Assembly (NCBI GenBank): GCA_002469805.1
Contig: DKNW01000015.1
Coordinates: forward strand, 1 to 8,409
Source: Rhodobiaceae bacterium UBA7378
Lineage (GTDB): Bacteria > Pseudomonadota > Alphaproteobacteria > RS24
Direction: 5' to 3'
DNA: 8,409 nt
This document shows, piece after piece, positions 1 to 5,834 of the stretch (its first letter is position 1; every line of letters starts with the position of its first letter). The position numbers were made by a program, and so were the translations under genes. The notes below the pieces were generated by a model. That model searched no databases, was not told the origin of the DNA, and saw only the letters and a list, made by a program, of their open reading frames with translations.

Positions 1-474
1 ACACGCTTTGCGCGCCCAGTCGCCAGGTACTTCGGGATCATATGACCAGACTTCCTCGCCTGTTTTAGCATCAACCGCGAAAACCGTGCTCCACGAGCCG
101 GTCATATACATAATGCCGTCTACAACGATTGGGGAAGCTTCCAGCCCCCGATTGGTAAACATGTCAAACGACCAGGCCAGTTCGAGGTCTTCAATTGATT
201 GCTTGTTTACTTGTGTCAATGGCGAGAAACGCTGTTCGCCATAATCGCGCCCATACGACAGCCAGTCGCCCGGCGCTTCATCAGCGGCCATAATGCGTTT
301 GGTGTCGATCAGCCCTATTTTCGTGCTGGGTGACACCGATGTTGCCGCGCCAACTTGTGTGCTTTCCTCGGACGTCGATGCGACAAGGCCCGCCAGCACC
401 AGTGCAGCGATCGTGCCCAGTGCAACAATATTTACAATAGTTGCCTGCTTTCGAGACAAAGATGGATGTGCCAT
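1..474 (-). CDS. PQQ-dependent alcohol dehydrogenase (quinoprotein), N-terminal part
   Basis: Reading the minus strand from the ATG at 474 gives 158 codons open to the window edge, so the C-terminal three quarters or so of the protein are missing. The start is supported by a strong GGGAGGA ribosome site about 8 bases upstream. Residues 11-31 form one hydrophobic segment, so the enzyme is probably exported and membrane-anchored. Residues 69-84 (GDWLSYGRDYGEQRFS), 110-119 (GLEASPIVVD) and 131-155 (beta-propeller blade ending DPEVPGDWAR) are typical of the quinohaemoprotein/PQQ alcohol dehydrogenase family. E112 sits where family members use a PQQ-contacting Glu, and the last residue, C158, is likely the first of the vicinal Cys pair that packs on PQQ. 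Such enzymes oxidise alcohols in the periplasm and pass electrons to cytochrome c or quinone. Whether a C-terminal haem domain exists, and the substrate, cannot be seen. Confidence 0.9.
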   Translation of the reverse strand, partial: MAHPSLSRKQATIVNIVALGTIAALVLAGLVASTSEESTQVGAATSVSPSTKIGLIDTKRIMAADEAPGDWLSYGRDYGEQRFSPLTQVNKQSIEDLELAWSFDMFTNRGLEASPIVVDGIMYMTGSWSTVFAVDAKTGEEVWSYDPEVPGDWARKAC

Positions 475-500
475 AAATAAGTTCCTCCCATTGGACAAAA

Positions 501-528
501 ATTTTAAACAAATAATTGTCGAGGTAAA
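501..528 (-). promoter_or_regulatory. candidate promoter for the PQQ dehydrogenase
   Basis: On the minus strand TTTACC (528-523) is followed after 16 bases by TAAAAT (506-501), a reasonable sigma-70 type pair. Transcription would start about 20 bases before the ATG at 474, leaving a short leader that contains the GGGAGGA ribosome site. The call rests on pattern only. Confidence 0.35.
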
Positions 529-590
529 CAGTAAATTCATTCTCCCAATTGATGAATAAGCCAAGGTGTCGCGGCTACGTGCTTCACGGC

Positions 591-626
591 CAAATACTGG
601 CTTGCGGTCAAATACCGGCTTGCGGT
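591..626. repeat. two tandem copies of an 18-bp direct repeat between divergent genes
   Basis: Copy 1 (591-608) and copy 2 (609-626) are directly adjacent and differ at one base (T598 versus C616); each begins CAAATAC and ends GGCTTGCGGT. The bases just before copy 1 (581-590, GCTTCACGGC) resemble the end of a further degenerate copy. The repeat lies 46 bases before the monooxygenase start and 117 bases from the dehydrogenase start, where an operator would sit. It could instead be a neutral duplication. Confidence 0.8.
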
Positions 627-671
627 CAGTCGTTTTGTGCATAAACTGAGACGCAAAGGGAGAACATTACT

Positions 672-2210
672 ATGTCTAATAAACGCAGTCAGACCGTGCG
701 CACACCGCATGTTACAATCATTGGCAGCGGCGTAGGTGGTATTTGTATGGCCATGCAACTGGAACGCGCTGGTATTACAACATATGAAATTGTCGAGAAA
801 GCTGGCGATATTGGCGGCACGTGGCGCGACAACACCTATCCGGGATGTGCGTGCGATGTGCCGTCTCACTTTTATTCTTTTTCATTTGAAGGCCGGTCTG
901 ACTGGACACGCACATTTCCGGCGCGTAATGAAATCTTCGCCTATCTGTCGGGACTGGCACAAAAATATGGGCTGTATGACAAAACCCGCTTTAACACCGA
1001 AATCCAGCAAGCCCGCTACGACGAAACACACGCCAAATGGCACCTTGAAACGGCATCGGGTGATGTGTTGGAAACCGATATTGTGGTCACGGCTCTCGGC
1101 CAGTTAAATCGCCCGAAAGTCCCTGAAATAAAAGGTAAAGACACGTTCGAAGGTCCGATATTTCACTCGGCAGAATGGCAGCATGAGGTTGATTTGGCTG
1201 GCAAACGCGTTGCCGTGATCGGCAACGGCCCATCAGCGGCGCAGTTTATTCCCGAAGTAGCAAAAATTGCTGGAAATTTGACGGTTTTTCAGCGCTCGCC
1301 ATGTCATGTCGTGCCGCGCAATGACGAGGCGTATTCCAACGTGCAAAAGGCTATGTTCAAATATATCCCCGGCTTTCGGAAATTTTTCCGCGGGCTGATT
1401 TACTGGTCGCTTGAACGCAATTTCACCGCTTTTAACGATATCAAGAAAACCAAGTTTCTGGTGAAGGCGCTCAATATGTCCGGCACGATTATCGATCAAG
1501 TCGAAAACCATTTCGATGAACAGGTAACCGACCCGCATCTACGCAAAATTTTAAAACCTGATTATCCAGTCGGCTGCAAGCGCGTTGTCATCTCCGATGA
1601 TTATTATCCGGCACTGCACCGCGATAATGTGACGGTCGAAACCAACGGCATCAAATGCATTAATACGTCGGGTGTTGAAACAATTGACGCCCAACAGCAT
1701 GATTTCGATGTAATCATCTGGGGCACCGGCTTCGAATCGACGGATTTTCTAGCGCCGCTTGATATTTCAGGCACCAAAGGTGCTAACCTCAACACGGTGT
1801 GGCAGGAAGGTGCTGAGGCTTATCTGGGCATTACCATGCCCAAATTCCCAAATTTTTTCATGCTGTATGGCCCTAACACCAACCTCGGCCATAACTCGAT
1901 TATTTTCATGATCGAATGTCAGGTCAATTACGTTGTCGACGCCGTTAAAACGCTTATATCGAGCCGCGCCGCCGCAATGGATCTTAAAGCCGACCGCATG
2001 GCCACATTTGCTGACTATCTGAAAGCGCGCCTGCAAACATCCGTTTGGGAAAAGGATTGCGACAGTTGGTACAAGAACGAAAGCGGCAAGGTGACAAATA
2101 ACTGGCCGGATTTTACCTATGTCTACGAAGAAGCCACACAGCGGTTAAATCCCGATGACTATGCTTTTACCCAGATCAGTGACGGTGGTATGCACAAAGC
2201 TGCAGAATAA
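672..2210 (+). CDS. FAD-dependent Baeyer-Villiger-type monooxygenase
   Basis: A 512-residue flavoprotein that should use FAD, NADPH and O2 to insert oxygen into a ketone (or oxidise a heteroatom). It has an N-terminal FAD Rossmann motif GSGVGG (18-23), the GGTW motif (48-51) followed by the YPGCACDVPSH stretch usual in this group, the Baeyer-Villiger fingerprint F-X-G-X3-H-X3-W at 159-169 (F159, G161, H165, W169), a second nucleotide-binding motif GNGPSA (184-189), and GTGFE (351-355). Length matches type I enzymes. The ATG at 672 is preceded by AAAGGGAGA nine bases upstream. The gene is divergent from the PQQ alcohol dehydrogenase and 31 bases ahead of the copper chaperone gene, so it is likely the first gene of a two-gene unit. 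The substrate is unknown; a related N-hydroxylating or flavin-containing monooxygenase is the main alternative. Confidence 0.88.
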   Translation: MSNKRSQTVRTPHVTIIGSGVGGICMAMQLERAGITTYEIVEKAGDIGGTWRDNTYPGCACDVPSHFYSFSFEGRSDWTRTFPARNEIFAYLSGLAQKYGLYDKTRFNTEIQQARYDETHAKWHLETASGDVLETDIVVTALGQLNRPKVPEIKGKDTFEGPIFHSAEWQHEVDLAGKRVAVIGNGPSAAQFIPEVAKIAGNLTVFQRSPCHVVPRNDEAYSNVQKAMFKYIPGFRKFFRGLIYWSLERNFTAFNDIKKTKFLVKALNMSGTIIDQVENHFDEQVTDPHLRKILKPDYPVGCKRVVISDDYYPALHRDNVTVETNGIKCINTSGVETIDAQQHDFDVIIWGTGFESTDFLAPLDISGTKGANLNTVWQEGAEAYLGITMPKFPNFFMLYGPNTNLGHNSIIFMIECQVNYVVDAVKTLISSRAAAMDLKADRMATFADYLKARLQTSVWEKDCDSWYKNESGKVTNNWPDFTYVYEEATQRLNPDDYAFTQISDGGMHKAAE

Positions 2211-2219
2211 TACTGCAGC
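2199..2219 (+). repeat. inverted repeat spanning the monooxygenase stop codon
   Basis: GCTGCAG (2199-2205) and CTGCAGC (2213-2219) are perfect complements with a seven-base loop AATAATA, and the TAA stop lies in the loop. No T run follows, so it is not a convincing terminator. It could modulate read-through into the copper chaperone gene or be chance. Confidence 0.4.
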
Positions 2220-2241
2220 ATAAAAATCAGGAACGATCACG

Positions 2242-2688
2242 ATGTACAGGTTCTGGTGCGCGCTAACAGCTTTTATCTTAACGGCCTTCCCGGTCAACGC
2301 CGATGTGCGCATTGAGGCGTTAGAGTTGCGCGCGGGTATTGATGGTCGTCCGGGAATCATATTTGGGAAACTGACCAACACAGGCGCAACAGCTGACCGT
2401 CTGATAAGGGTCGACAGCCCGGATGCGCGCATCGAAATGCACACACACGAGATGCGCGGCAATGTTATGCGCATGCGGCGTACTGATGCTTTTTTGGTAC
2501 CAGCGGACGGCAATCTGACCTTAAAATCGGGTCATCATCATCTTATGGTGTTTGATTGGGCACTGGAGAAACAGGGAACCCCCCTAAGTCTGACCTTCAA
2601 ATTTGACGAATCACCGAGCATCTCAGTCAGCGCAAGTCCCGGAAAAGCTTATAAAAATGAGGAACATAAGGGACATAAAGGGCATTGA
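2242..2688 (+). CDS. periplasmic PCuA(C)-type copper chaperone
   Basis: A 148-residue secreted protein. Residues 1-20 are a cleavable signal peptide ending VNA, and there is no lipobox Cys, so a soluble periplasmic form is expected. The copper-binding pattern is exact: H67-X10-M78-X21-H100-X-M102, the canonical H-X10-M-X21-H-X-M of the PCuA(C) family, which binds Cu(I) through His and Met and helps load the CuA or CuB centres of cytochrome oxidase. A C-terminal tail EEHKGHKGH (H142, H145, H148) after the domain could add metal binding, as in some family members. The ATG at 2242 has AGGAA eight bases upstream. It follows the monooxygenase by 31 bases and precedes the AT-rich proteorhodopsin leader. 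No Sco or oxidase gene is in the window, so its client is unknown. Confidence 0.9.
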   Translation: MYRFWCALTAFILTAFPVNADVRIEALELRAGIDGRPGIIFGKLTNTGATADRLIRVDSPDARIEMHTHEMRGNVMRMRRTDAFLVPADGNLTLKSGHHHLMVFDWALEKQGTPLSLTFKFDESPSISVSASPGKAYKNEEHKGHKGH

Positions 2689-2836
2689 ATGCACTAAAAA
2701 CCTTTTTGCCAGAACATTTTTCTTGGAAATATGAATTAATTTTCAAGATATTTTTTTCTTAAAAACAAAAATATTTATCTTGTCATGTCAAATTGTCGCA
2801 CTAGCTTGTTAACTGTCTGAATAAGGGAGTACCGTC
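2689..2836 (+). promoter_or_regulatory. AT-rich upstream region and candidate promoter of proteorhodopsin
   Basis: These 148 bases contain no gene and are far richer in A and T than their surroundings, especially 2711-2780. The best promoter-like pair is TTGTCA (2780-2785) and TAGCTT (2802-2807) with a 16-base spacer, placing a start near 2814, just before the ribosome site AAGGGAG (2823-2829) and the ATG at 2837. The A/T tracts immediately upstream of the -35 could act as an UP element. An imperfect inverted repeat AAGATA (2745-2750) / TATCTT (2776-2781) flanks the richest part. The -10 is poor, so the exact promoter is uncertain. Confidence 0.4.
2722..2760 (+). terminator. weak AT-rich hairpin with T run after the copper chaperone gene
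   Basis: CTTGGAAA (2722-2729) pairs with TTTTCAAG (2740-2747) through a ten-base loop, with one G-T wobble, and a seven-T run follows at 2751-2757. The stem is GC-poor, so termination would be inefficient; the sequence could equally be simple AT-rich promoter DNA. Confidence 0.3.
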
Positions 2837-3595
2837 ATGATGACTATTTTGAAAAACTGGAAGACTGCTGCTGCAGCTGCAGCCTTCGCCTTTATGCCGA
2901 CTATTGCATCTGCTGCAAACCTGCAGTCTGATGACTACGTCGGAATTTCTTTTTGGCTAATATCGATTGCAATGGTTGCATCAACCGTCTTTTTCTGGAC
3001 GGAAGCCCGCCGTGTCGGCGGTAAGTGGGGTGTATCCCTGCTGGTCGCCGCTCTGGTAACCTTGGTCGCCGCCGTCCACTACTTCTACATGCGTGATGTC
3101 TGGGCAACCACAGGCGAGACACCGACTGTTTACCGGTATATTGACTGGCTGATCACCGTGCCACTGCAGATGATCGAATTCTACCTGATTTTGGCTGCCG
3201 TTGGCGTAGCCGCAGGACGCATTTTCTGGCACCTGCTTATCGGTACGCTGGTCATGCTGTTGGGTGGCTACTTCGGCGAAGTCGGCCTGATCGACGCAAC
3301 GCTGGGCTTCATCATCGGGATGCTGGGCTGGGTATATATCCTGTACTACATCTTCTCGGGCGAAGCTGCTCAGAGCGCGAAAAACGCTCCGGCAAGCGTA
3401 CAATCTGCCTTCAGCACAATGCGTCTTATCGTGCTCGTTGGCTGGGCTATCTACCCGATCGGTTATGTACTTGGTTACATGACGGGTTCCGTAGACCCTG
3501 CCTCGCTGAATGGCATTTACAACATTGCTGACTTCATCAACAAAATTGCTTTTGGTCTGATGATCTGGGTGGCTGCGACTTCAGAAGAAGCGTAA
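2837..3595 (+). CDS. proteorhodopsin, light-driven proton pump (blue-type tuning residue)
   Basis: A 252-residue, seven-helix microbial rhodopsin with a signal peptide (about 1-27, ending ASA-A). Aligned by eye to green proteorhodopsin, it keeps H81 (H75), proton acceptor D103 (D97), T107 (T101), proton donor E114 (E108) and the retinal Schiff-base lysine K236 (K231) in NIADFINK. This D/T/E triad indicates outward proton pumping. The tuning residue equivalent to L/Q105 is Q111, as in blue-absorbing forms. F158 aligns with F152 of green proteorhodopsin, a bulky residue where carotenoid-antenna rhodopsins have Gly, so an antenna site is unlikely (inference). The start follows AAGGGAG by seven bases; an adjacent ATG at 2840 is possible. 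The gene has its own AT-rich leader and a strong terminator, so it is probably monocistronic. No blh or carotenoid genes are nearby. Confidence 0.97.
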   Translation: MMTILKNWKTAAAAAAFAFMPTIASAANLQSDDYVGISFWLISIAMVASTVFFWTEARRVGGKWGVSLLVAALVTLVAAVHYFYMRDVWATTGETPTVYRYIDWLITVPLQMIEFYLILAAVGVAAGRIFWHLLIGTLVMLLGGYFGEVGLIDATLGFIIGMLGWVYILYYIFSGEAAQSAKNAPASVQSAFSTMRLIVLVGWAIYPIGYVLGYMTGSVDPASLNGIYNIADFINKIAFGLMIWVAATSEEA

Positions 3596-3617
3596 ACACC
3601 GGCATAACAAATGCTCG

Positions 3618-3649
3618 AACAGGCCCGCCTTGTGCGGGCCTGTTTTTTT
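3618..3649 (+). terminator. strong Rho-independent terminator after proteorhodopsin
   Basis: A perfect 11-bp stem, AACAGGCCCGC (3618-3628) with GCGGGCCTGTT (3634-3644), has a five-base loop and runs into seven Ts (3643-3649). It starts 23 bases after the proteorhodopsin stop and should separate that gene from the NTF2-like gene downstream. Confidence 0.95.
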
Positions 3650-3689
3650 GCGTAACGTCATGTCATGCAGGAAAAACGGGGGCCACGAT

Positions 3690-4085
3690 ATGAAACCAGC
3701 TGCAATCGAAAAATGGCATGCAATGATGCTCACTAATAATATGTCTGAGCTACCTGATTTGCTGCACAATGATGCCATCTTCCATTCACCGGTCGTGCAT
3801 TCGCCGCAAATGGGCAAATCAAAAGTACTCGGCTATCTGCAAGCCGCCGGCGTTGTATTCGAGGGTACGAATTTCACCTATACGCGCGAAATCATTGGCG
3901 ATGGGCAAGCCATGCTCGAATTTACCAGTGAACTGGACGGCGTCCACGTTAACGGCGTAGACATTATAAGCTGGGACGAGAACGACCAAATCACCGAGTT
4001 CAAAGTGCTTGTGCGCCCGGTCAAAGCTGTCAATAAACTGTGGGAACGCATGGGCGAAATGCTGGAAATGCAAAAATCCGCCTAA
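3690..4085 (+). CDS. NTF2-like / SnoaL-like domain protein
   Basis: A cytosolic protein of 131 residues with the length and pattern of the NTF2-like (SnoaL-like) cone fold: an N-terminal helix ending in LPDLLHNDAIFHSP, a middle helix GKSKVLGYLQAAG, and paired strands AMLEFTSELDGVHVNGVDIISWD then ITEFKVLVRPVKAV. This fold includes small isomerases, hydrolases and many proteins of unknown role; nothing here fixes a reaction. An in-frame ATG at 3630 would start inside the terminator hairpin, and one at 3660 lacks a ribosome site. I chose 3690 because the domain begins there, though its ribosome site (GGGGG at 3678-3682) is modest. It lies 31 bases ahead of znuC on the same strand and may be co-transcribed. 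There is little room for a promoter, only about 40 bases after the terminator. Confidence 0.8.
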   Translation: MKPAAIEKWHAMMLTNNMSELPDLLHNDAIFHSPVVHSPQMGKSKVLGYLQAAGVVFEGTNFTYTREIIGDGQAMLEFTSELDGVHVNGVDIISWDENDQITEFKVLVRPVKAVNKLWERMGEMLEMQKSA

Positions 4086-4116
4086 CGCACTGCTGACCTA
4101 TTCACAAGAGGCTGTC

Positions 4117-4854
4117 ATGCTTATAGAAGCACGCGATGTTTCCGTGTTCCGCAGTTCTTACACCGTCCTCGACAATGTTTCGTTAGATGTTGCGGCAGAC
4201 GATTTCATCACCCTTATTGGACCCAATGGTGCCGGTAAATCGATGCTCTTGAAGACGTTGCTCAAACTAAACCGTGCAGATAAGGGAAGCGTGACGCATA
4301 CCCCCGACCTCAAAATCGGTTATGTACCCGAAAAAATTGCCTTTGACCGGACTATGCCCATGCAGGTAGGACGGTTTTTGCGGTTGCACAACAAGATATC
4401 CGATGACGATTTAGCCGCGCTCTGCGCCGAGACAGGGGCTAGCCATTTACTCGCAAGGCCCGTGGCCGATTTATCTGGTGGCGAATTGCAACGAGTTCTG
4501 CTGACGCGAGCGCTTATTGGCAACCCCCATATATTAATGTTGGACGAACCGGCCCAGAACCTTGATGTGAACGGCCAGTTGCAGTTTTACAAATTGCTAG
4601 AAGATATATATGCCGACCGAGAAATTGCTATTTTGATGGTTTCGCACGACCTGCATCTGGTGATGTCGTCGACACGCAAGGTTGTATGCCTATATCGTCA
4701 TATTTGCTGTTCCGGCACACCAGAAAGCGTTGCCAAAGACCCCGAATTTATCTCGATTTTCGGCGACGAAATGGCGCGCCTGATGGCGGTTTATCCGCAC
4801 AGCCACACGCATGACCATACACATGATCATGCGCGAAAACCGGATAATAGCTGA
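4117..4854 (+). CDS. znuC: zinc ABC transporter ATP-binding protein ZnuC
   Basis: A 245-residue ABC ATPase that would power zinc (possibly manganese) import with ZnuB. It has Walker A GPNGAGKS (35-42), signature LSGGE (119-123), Walker B HILMLDEP (138-145) and the switch histidine H177. The sequence GYVPEKIAFDRTMPMQVGRFLRL (68-90) is characteristic of ZnuC, but the Q-loop residue is Glu (E72) where Gln is usual. The C-terminus is His-rich, with six His between 228 and 238 alternating with S, T and D, as in metal importers. The start at 4117 is supported by AAGAGG five bases upstream; a longer frame from 4009 would overlap the preceding gene by 77 bases and add 36 residues unlike the family. 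The znuB start follows the stop by two bases. No znuA is in the window. Confidence 0.92.
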   Translation: MLIEARDVSVFRSSYTVLDNVSLDVAADDFITLIGPNGAGKSMLLKTLLKLNRADKGSVTHTPDLKIGYVPEKIAFDRTMPMQVGRFLRLHNKISDDDLAALCAETGASHLLARPVADLSGGELQRVLLTRALIGNPHILMLDEPAQNLDVNGQLQFYKLLEDIYADREIAILMVSHDLHLVMSSTRKVVCLYRHICCSGTPESVAKDPEFISIFGDEMARLMAVYPHSHTHDHTHDHARKPDNS

Positions 4855-4856
4855 CC

Positions 4857-5693
4857 ATGCACATGCATCTACACCTTGGCGATATGAATATTACAAGCGC
4901 ATTGATCGCAGGCCTCGCGCTGTCGCTTGCCGTGGGGCCGCTTGGATGTTTCGTTGTCTGGCGGCGCATGGCCTATTTCGGTGATGGGCTGTCACACAGC
5001 GCATTATTGGGCGTTGCAATGGGGCTTGTTTTCGGCATTAGCGACCAGTTGGGCATGGTGCTGATAGGCATTTTGTTTGCCCTCAGCCTCATGTGGTTAC
5101 GCGCCCAGCGCCTCTTGGCGACCGACACATTGCTTGGCCTATTGGCCCATGCGACCCTGGCGTTCGGTATTCTGGCGATGACATTTTTGGGTGCCGACGA
5201 AATTGATGTGCATGACTATCTTCTGGGCAGCCTGGAAAGTATTTCATCGACGCTTGCTATATGGGTGATTGGCGGCAGCGCCGCGTGCGTGTTGGTGCTG
5301 ATGCGGCTTTGGCCCAGCCTTGTATTAATGACAACCAGCGAAGAGCTAGCACATGCCGAGGGTGTGCCGGTTGCGCGTTATGAATTCATATTAATGATGA
5401 TGATGGGCTTGATCGTCGCGGTTTCCGTTCAAATTGTCGGTATTTTGCTCATCACCTCGCTATTGATCATCCCGGCCTCTACATCGCGCTTATTTTCTAA
5501 TTCGCCCGAAACCATGGGATTTGGTGCGGCCATTGCCGCAGCCCTTTGCATTTTAACCGGCGTTCCGCTTGCCGGTGCTGCTGAATTACCGGCGGGCCCG
5601 ACTATTGTGTCGTTAAGCGTGTGTCTGTTTATTTTGACCCTGATTGTCGCCATTAGTCGGCGCACATTTTCAAGGCGAAAAATCTCTCAATAG
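4857..5693 (+). CDS. znuB: zinc ABC transporter permease ZnuB
   Basis: A polytopic inner-membrane permease of up to 278 residues, from the ABC-3 family that imports zinc or manganese. The family hallmarks GPLGCFVVWRRMAYFGDGLSHS (from residue 24), DYLLGSLESIS, EGVPVARYEF and VQIVGILLITSLLIIPAST are all present, with about eight hydrophobic segments. The ATG at 4857 lies two bases after the znuC stop and gives an N-terminus MHMHLHLGDM, with three His; an in-frame ATG at 4884 would remove it. Neither start has a strong ribosome site, so translational coupling to znuC is likely. Its partner is ZnuC just upstream; the periplasmic binding protein ZnuA must be encoded elsewhere. The gene ends convergently with the agmatinase gene. 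Confidence 0.93.
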   Translation: MHMHLHLGDMNITSALIAGLALSLAVGPLGCFVVWRRMAYFGDGLSHSALLGVAMGLVFGISDQLGMVLIGILFALSLMWLRAQRLLATDTLLGLLAHATLAFGILAMTFLGADEIDVHDYLLGSLESISSTLAIWVIGGSAACVLVLMRLWPSLVLMTTSEELAHAEGVPVARYEFILMMMMGLIVAVSVQIVGILLITSLLIIPASTSRLFSNSPETMGFGAAIAAALCILTGVPLAGAAELPAGPTIVSLSVCLFILTLIVAISRRTFSRRKISQ

Positions 5694-5734
5694 GCGTTTA
5701 CCGATCATTAACGCTTACCACCTATATTGAAACT

Positions 5735-5802
5735 GCATGTTGGATATGTCTCTCCCTACATATCGCCCCCGGCAGTTTCGACTGTCGGGGGTTATACATT
5801 TT
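5735..5802 (+). ncRNA. candidate small RNA or structured 3' UTR with two stem-loops
   Basis: Between znuB and the convergent agmatinase gene, a perfect 7-bp stem GATATGT (5743-5749) / ACATATC (5758-5764) displays the pyrimidine loop CTCTCCCT (5750-5757). One base later begins the GC-rich hairpin at 5766-5791. A TATATT box at 5723-5728 could be a -10 element, but I see no good -35. A stem-loop exposing a CU-rich, anti-Shine-Dalgarno-like loop followed by a terminator is the layout of several known alphaproteobacterial regulatory RNAs. It could instead be only the structured 3' end of the znuCB message, or a palindromic protein site. Boundaries are guesses. Confidence 0.3.
5766..5802 (+). terminator. 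GC-rich hairpin between convergent genes, probable terminator
   Basis: CCCCCGGCAGT (5766-5776) pairs with ACTGTCGGGGG (5781-5791) around a TTCG loop, 11 bp with one G-T wobble. The following TTATACATTTT is only moderately T-rich. It sits 72 bases after znuB and 43 bases from the agmatinase stop on the other strand, so it likely ends znuB transcripts; on the minus strand no T run follows. Confidence 0.6.
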
Positions 5803-5834
5803 CCCCGCAATTCCACTAGACCTTCACGCGGCCG

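Noticed and set aside
537..869. Minus-strand open frame covering the intergenic region and the monooxygenase start
   Set aside because: It is antisense to a clear monooxygenase N-terminus, has no recognisable domain, and its internal repeat simply reflects the 18-bp DNA repeat.
2869..2886. Short CTG/GCA repeat at the start of proteorhodopsin
   Set aside because: It encodes the alanine run of the signal peptide and needs no other explanation.
2981..3403. Minus-strand open frame antisense to proteorhodopsin
   Set aside because: Low-complexity, Asp/Gln-rich translation typical of the complement of membrane-protein codons; no family resemblance.
3630..3689. N-terminal extension of the NTF2-like gene from the ATG at 3630
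   Set aside because: This start lies inside the loop of the proteorhodopsin terminator and the added 20 residues do not resemble the domain; the ATG at 3690 fits better.
4009..4116. N-terminal extension of ZnuC from 4009
   Set aside because: It overlaps the NTF2-like gene for 77 bases in another frame, adds 36 residues unlike ZnuC, and the ATG at 4117 has a good ribosome site.
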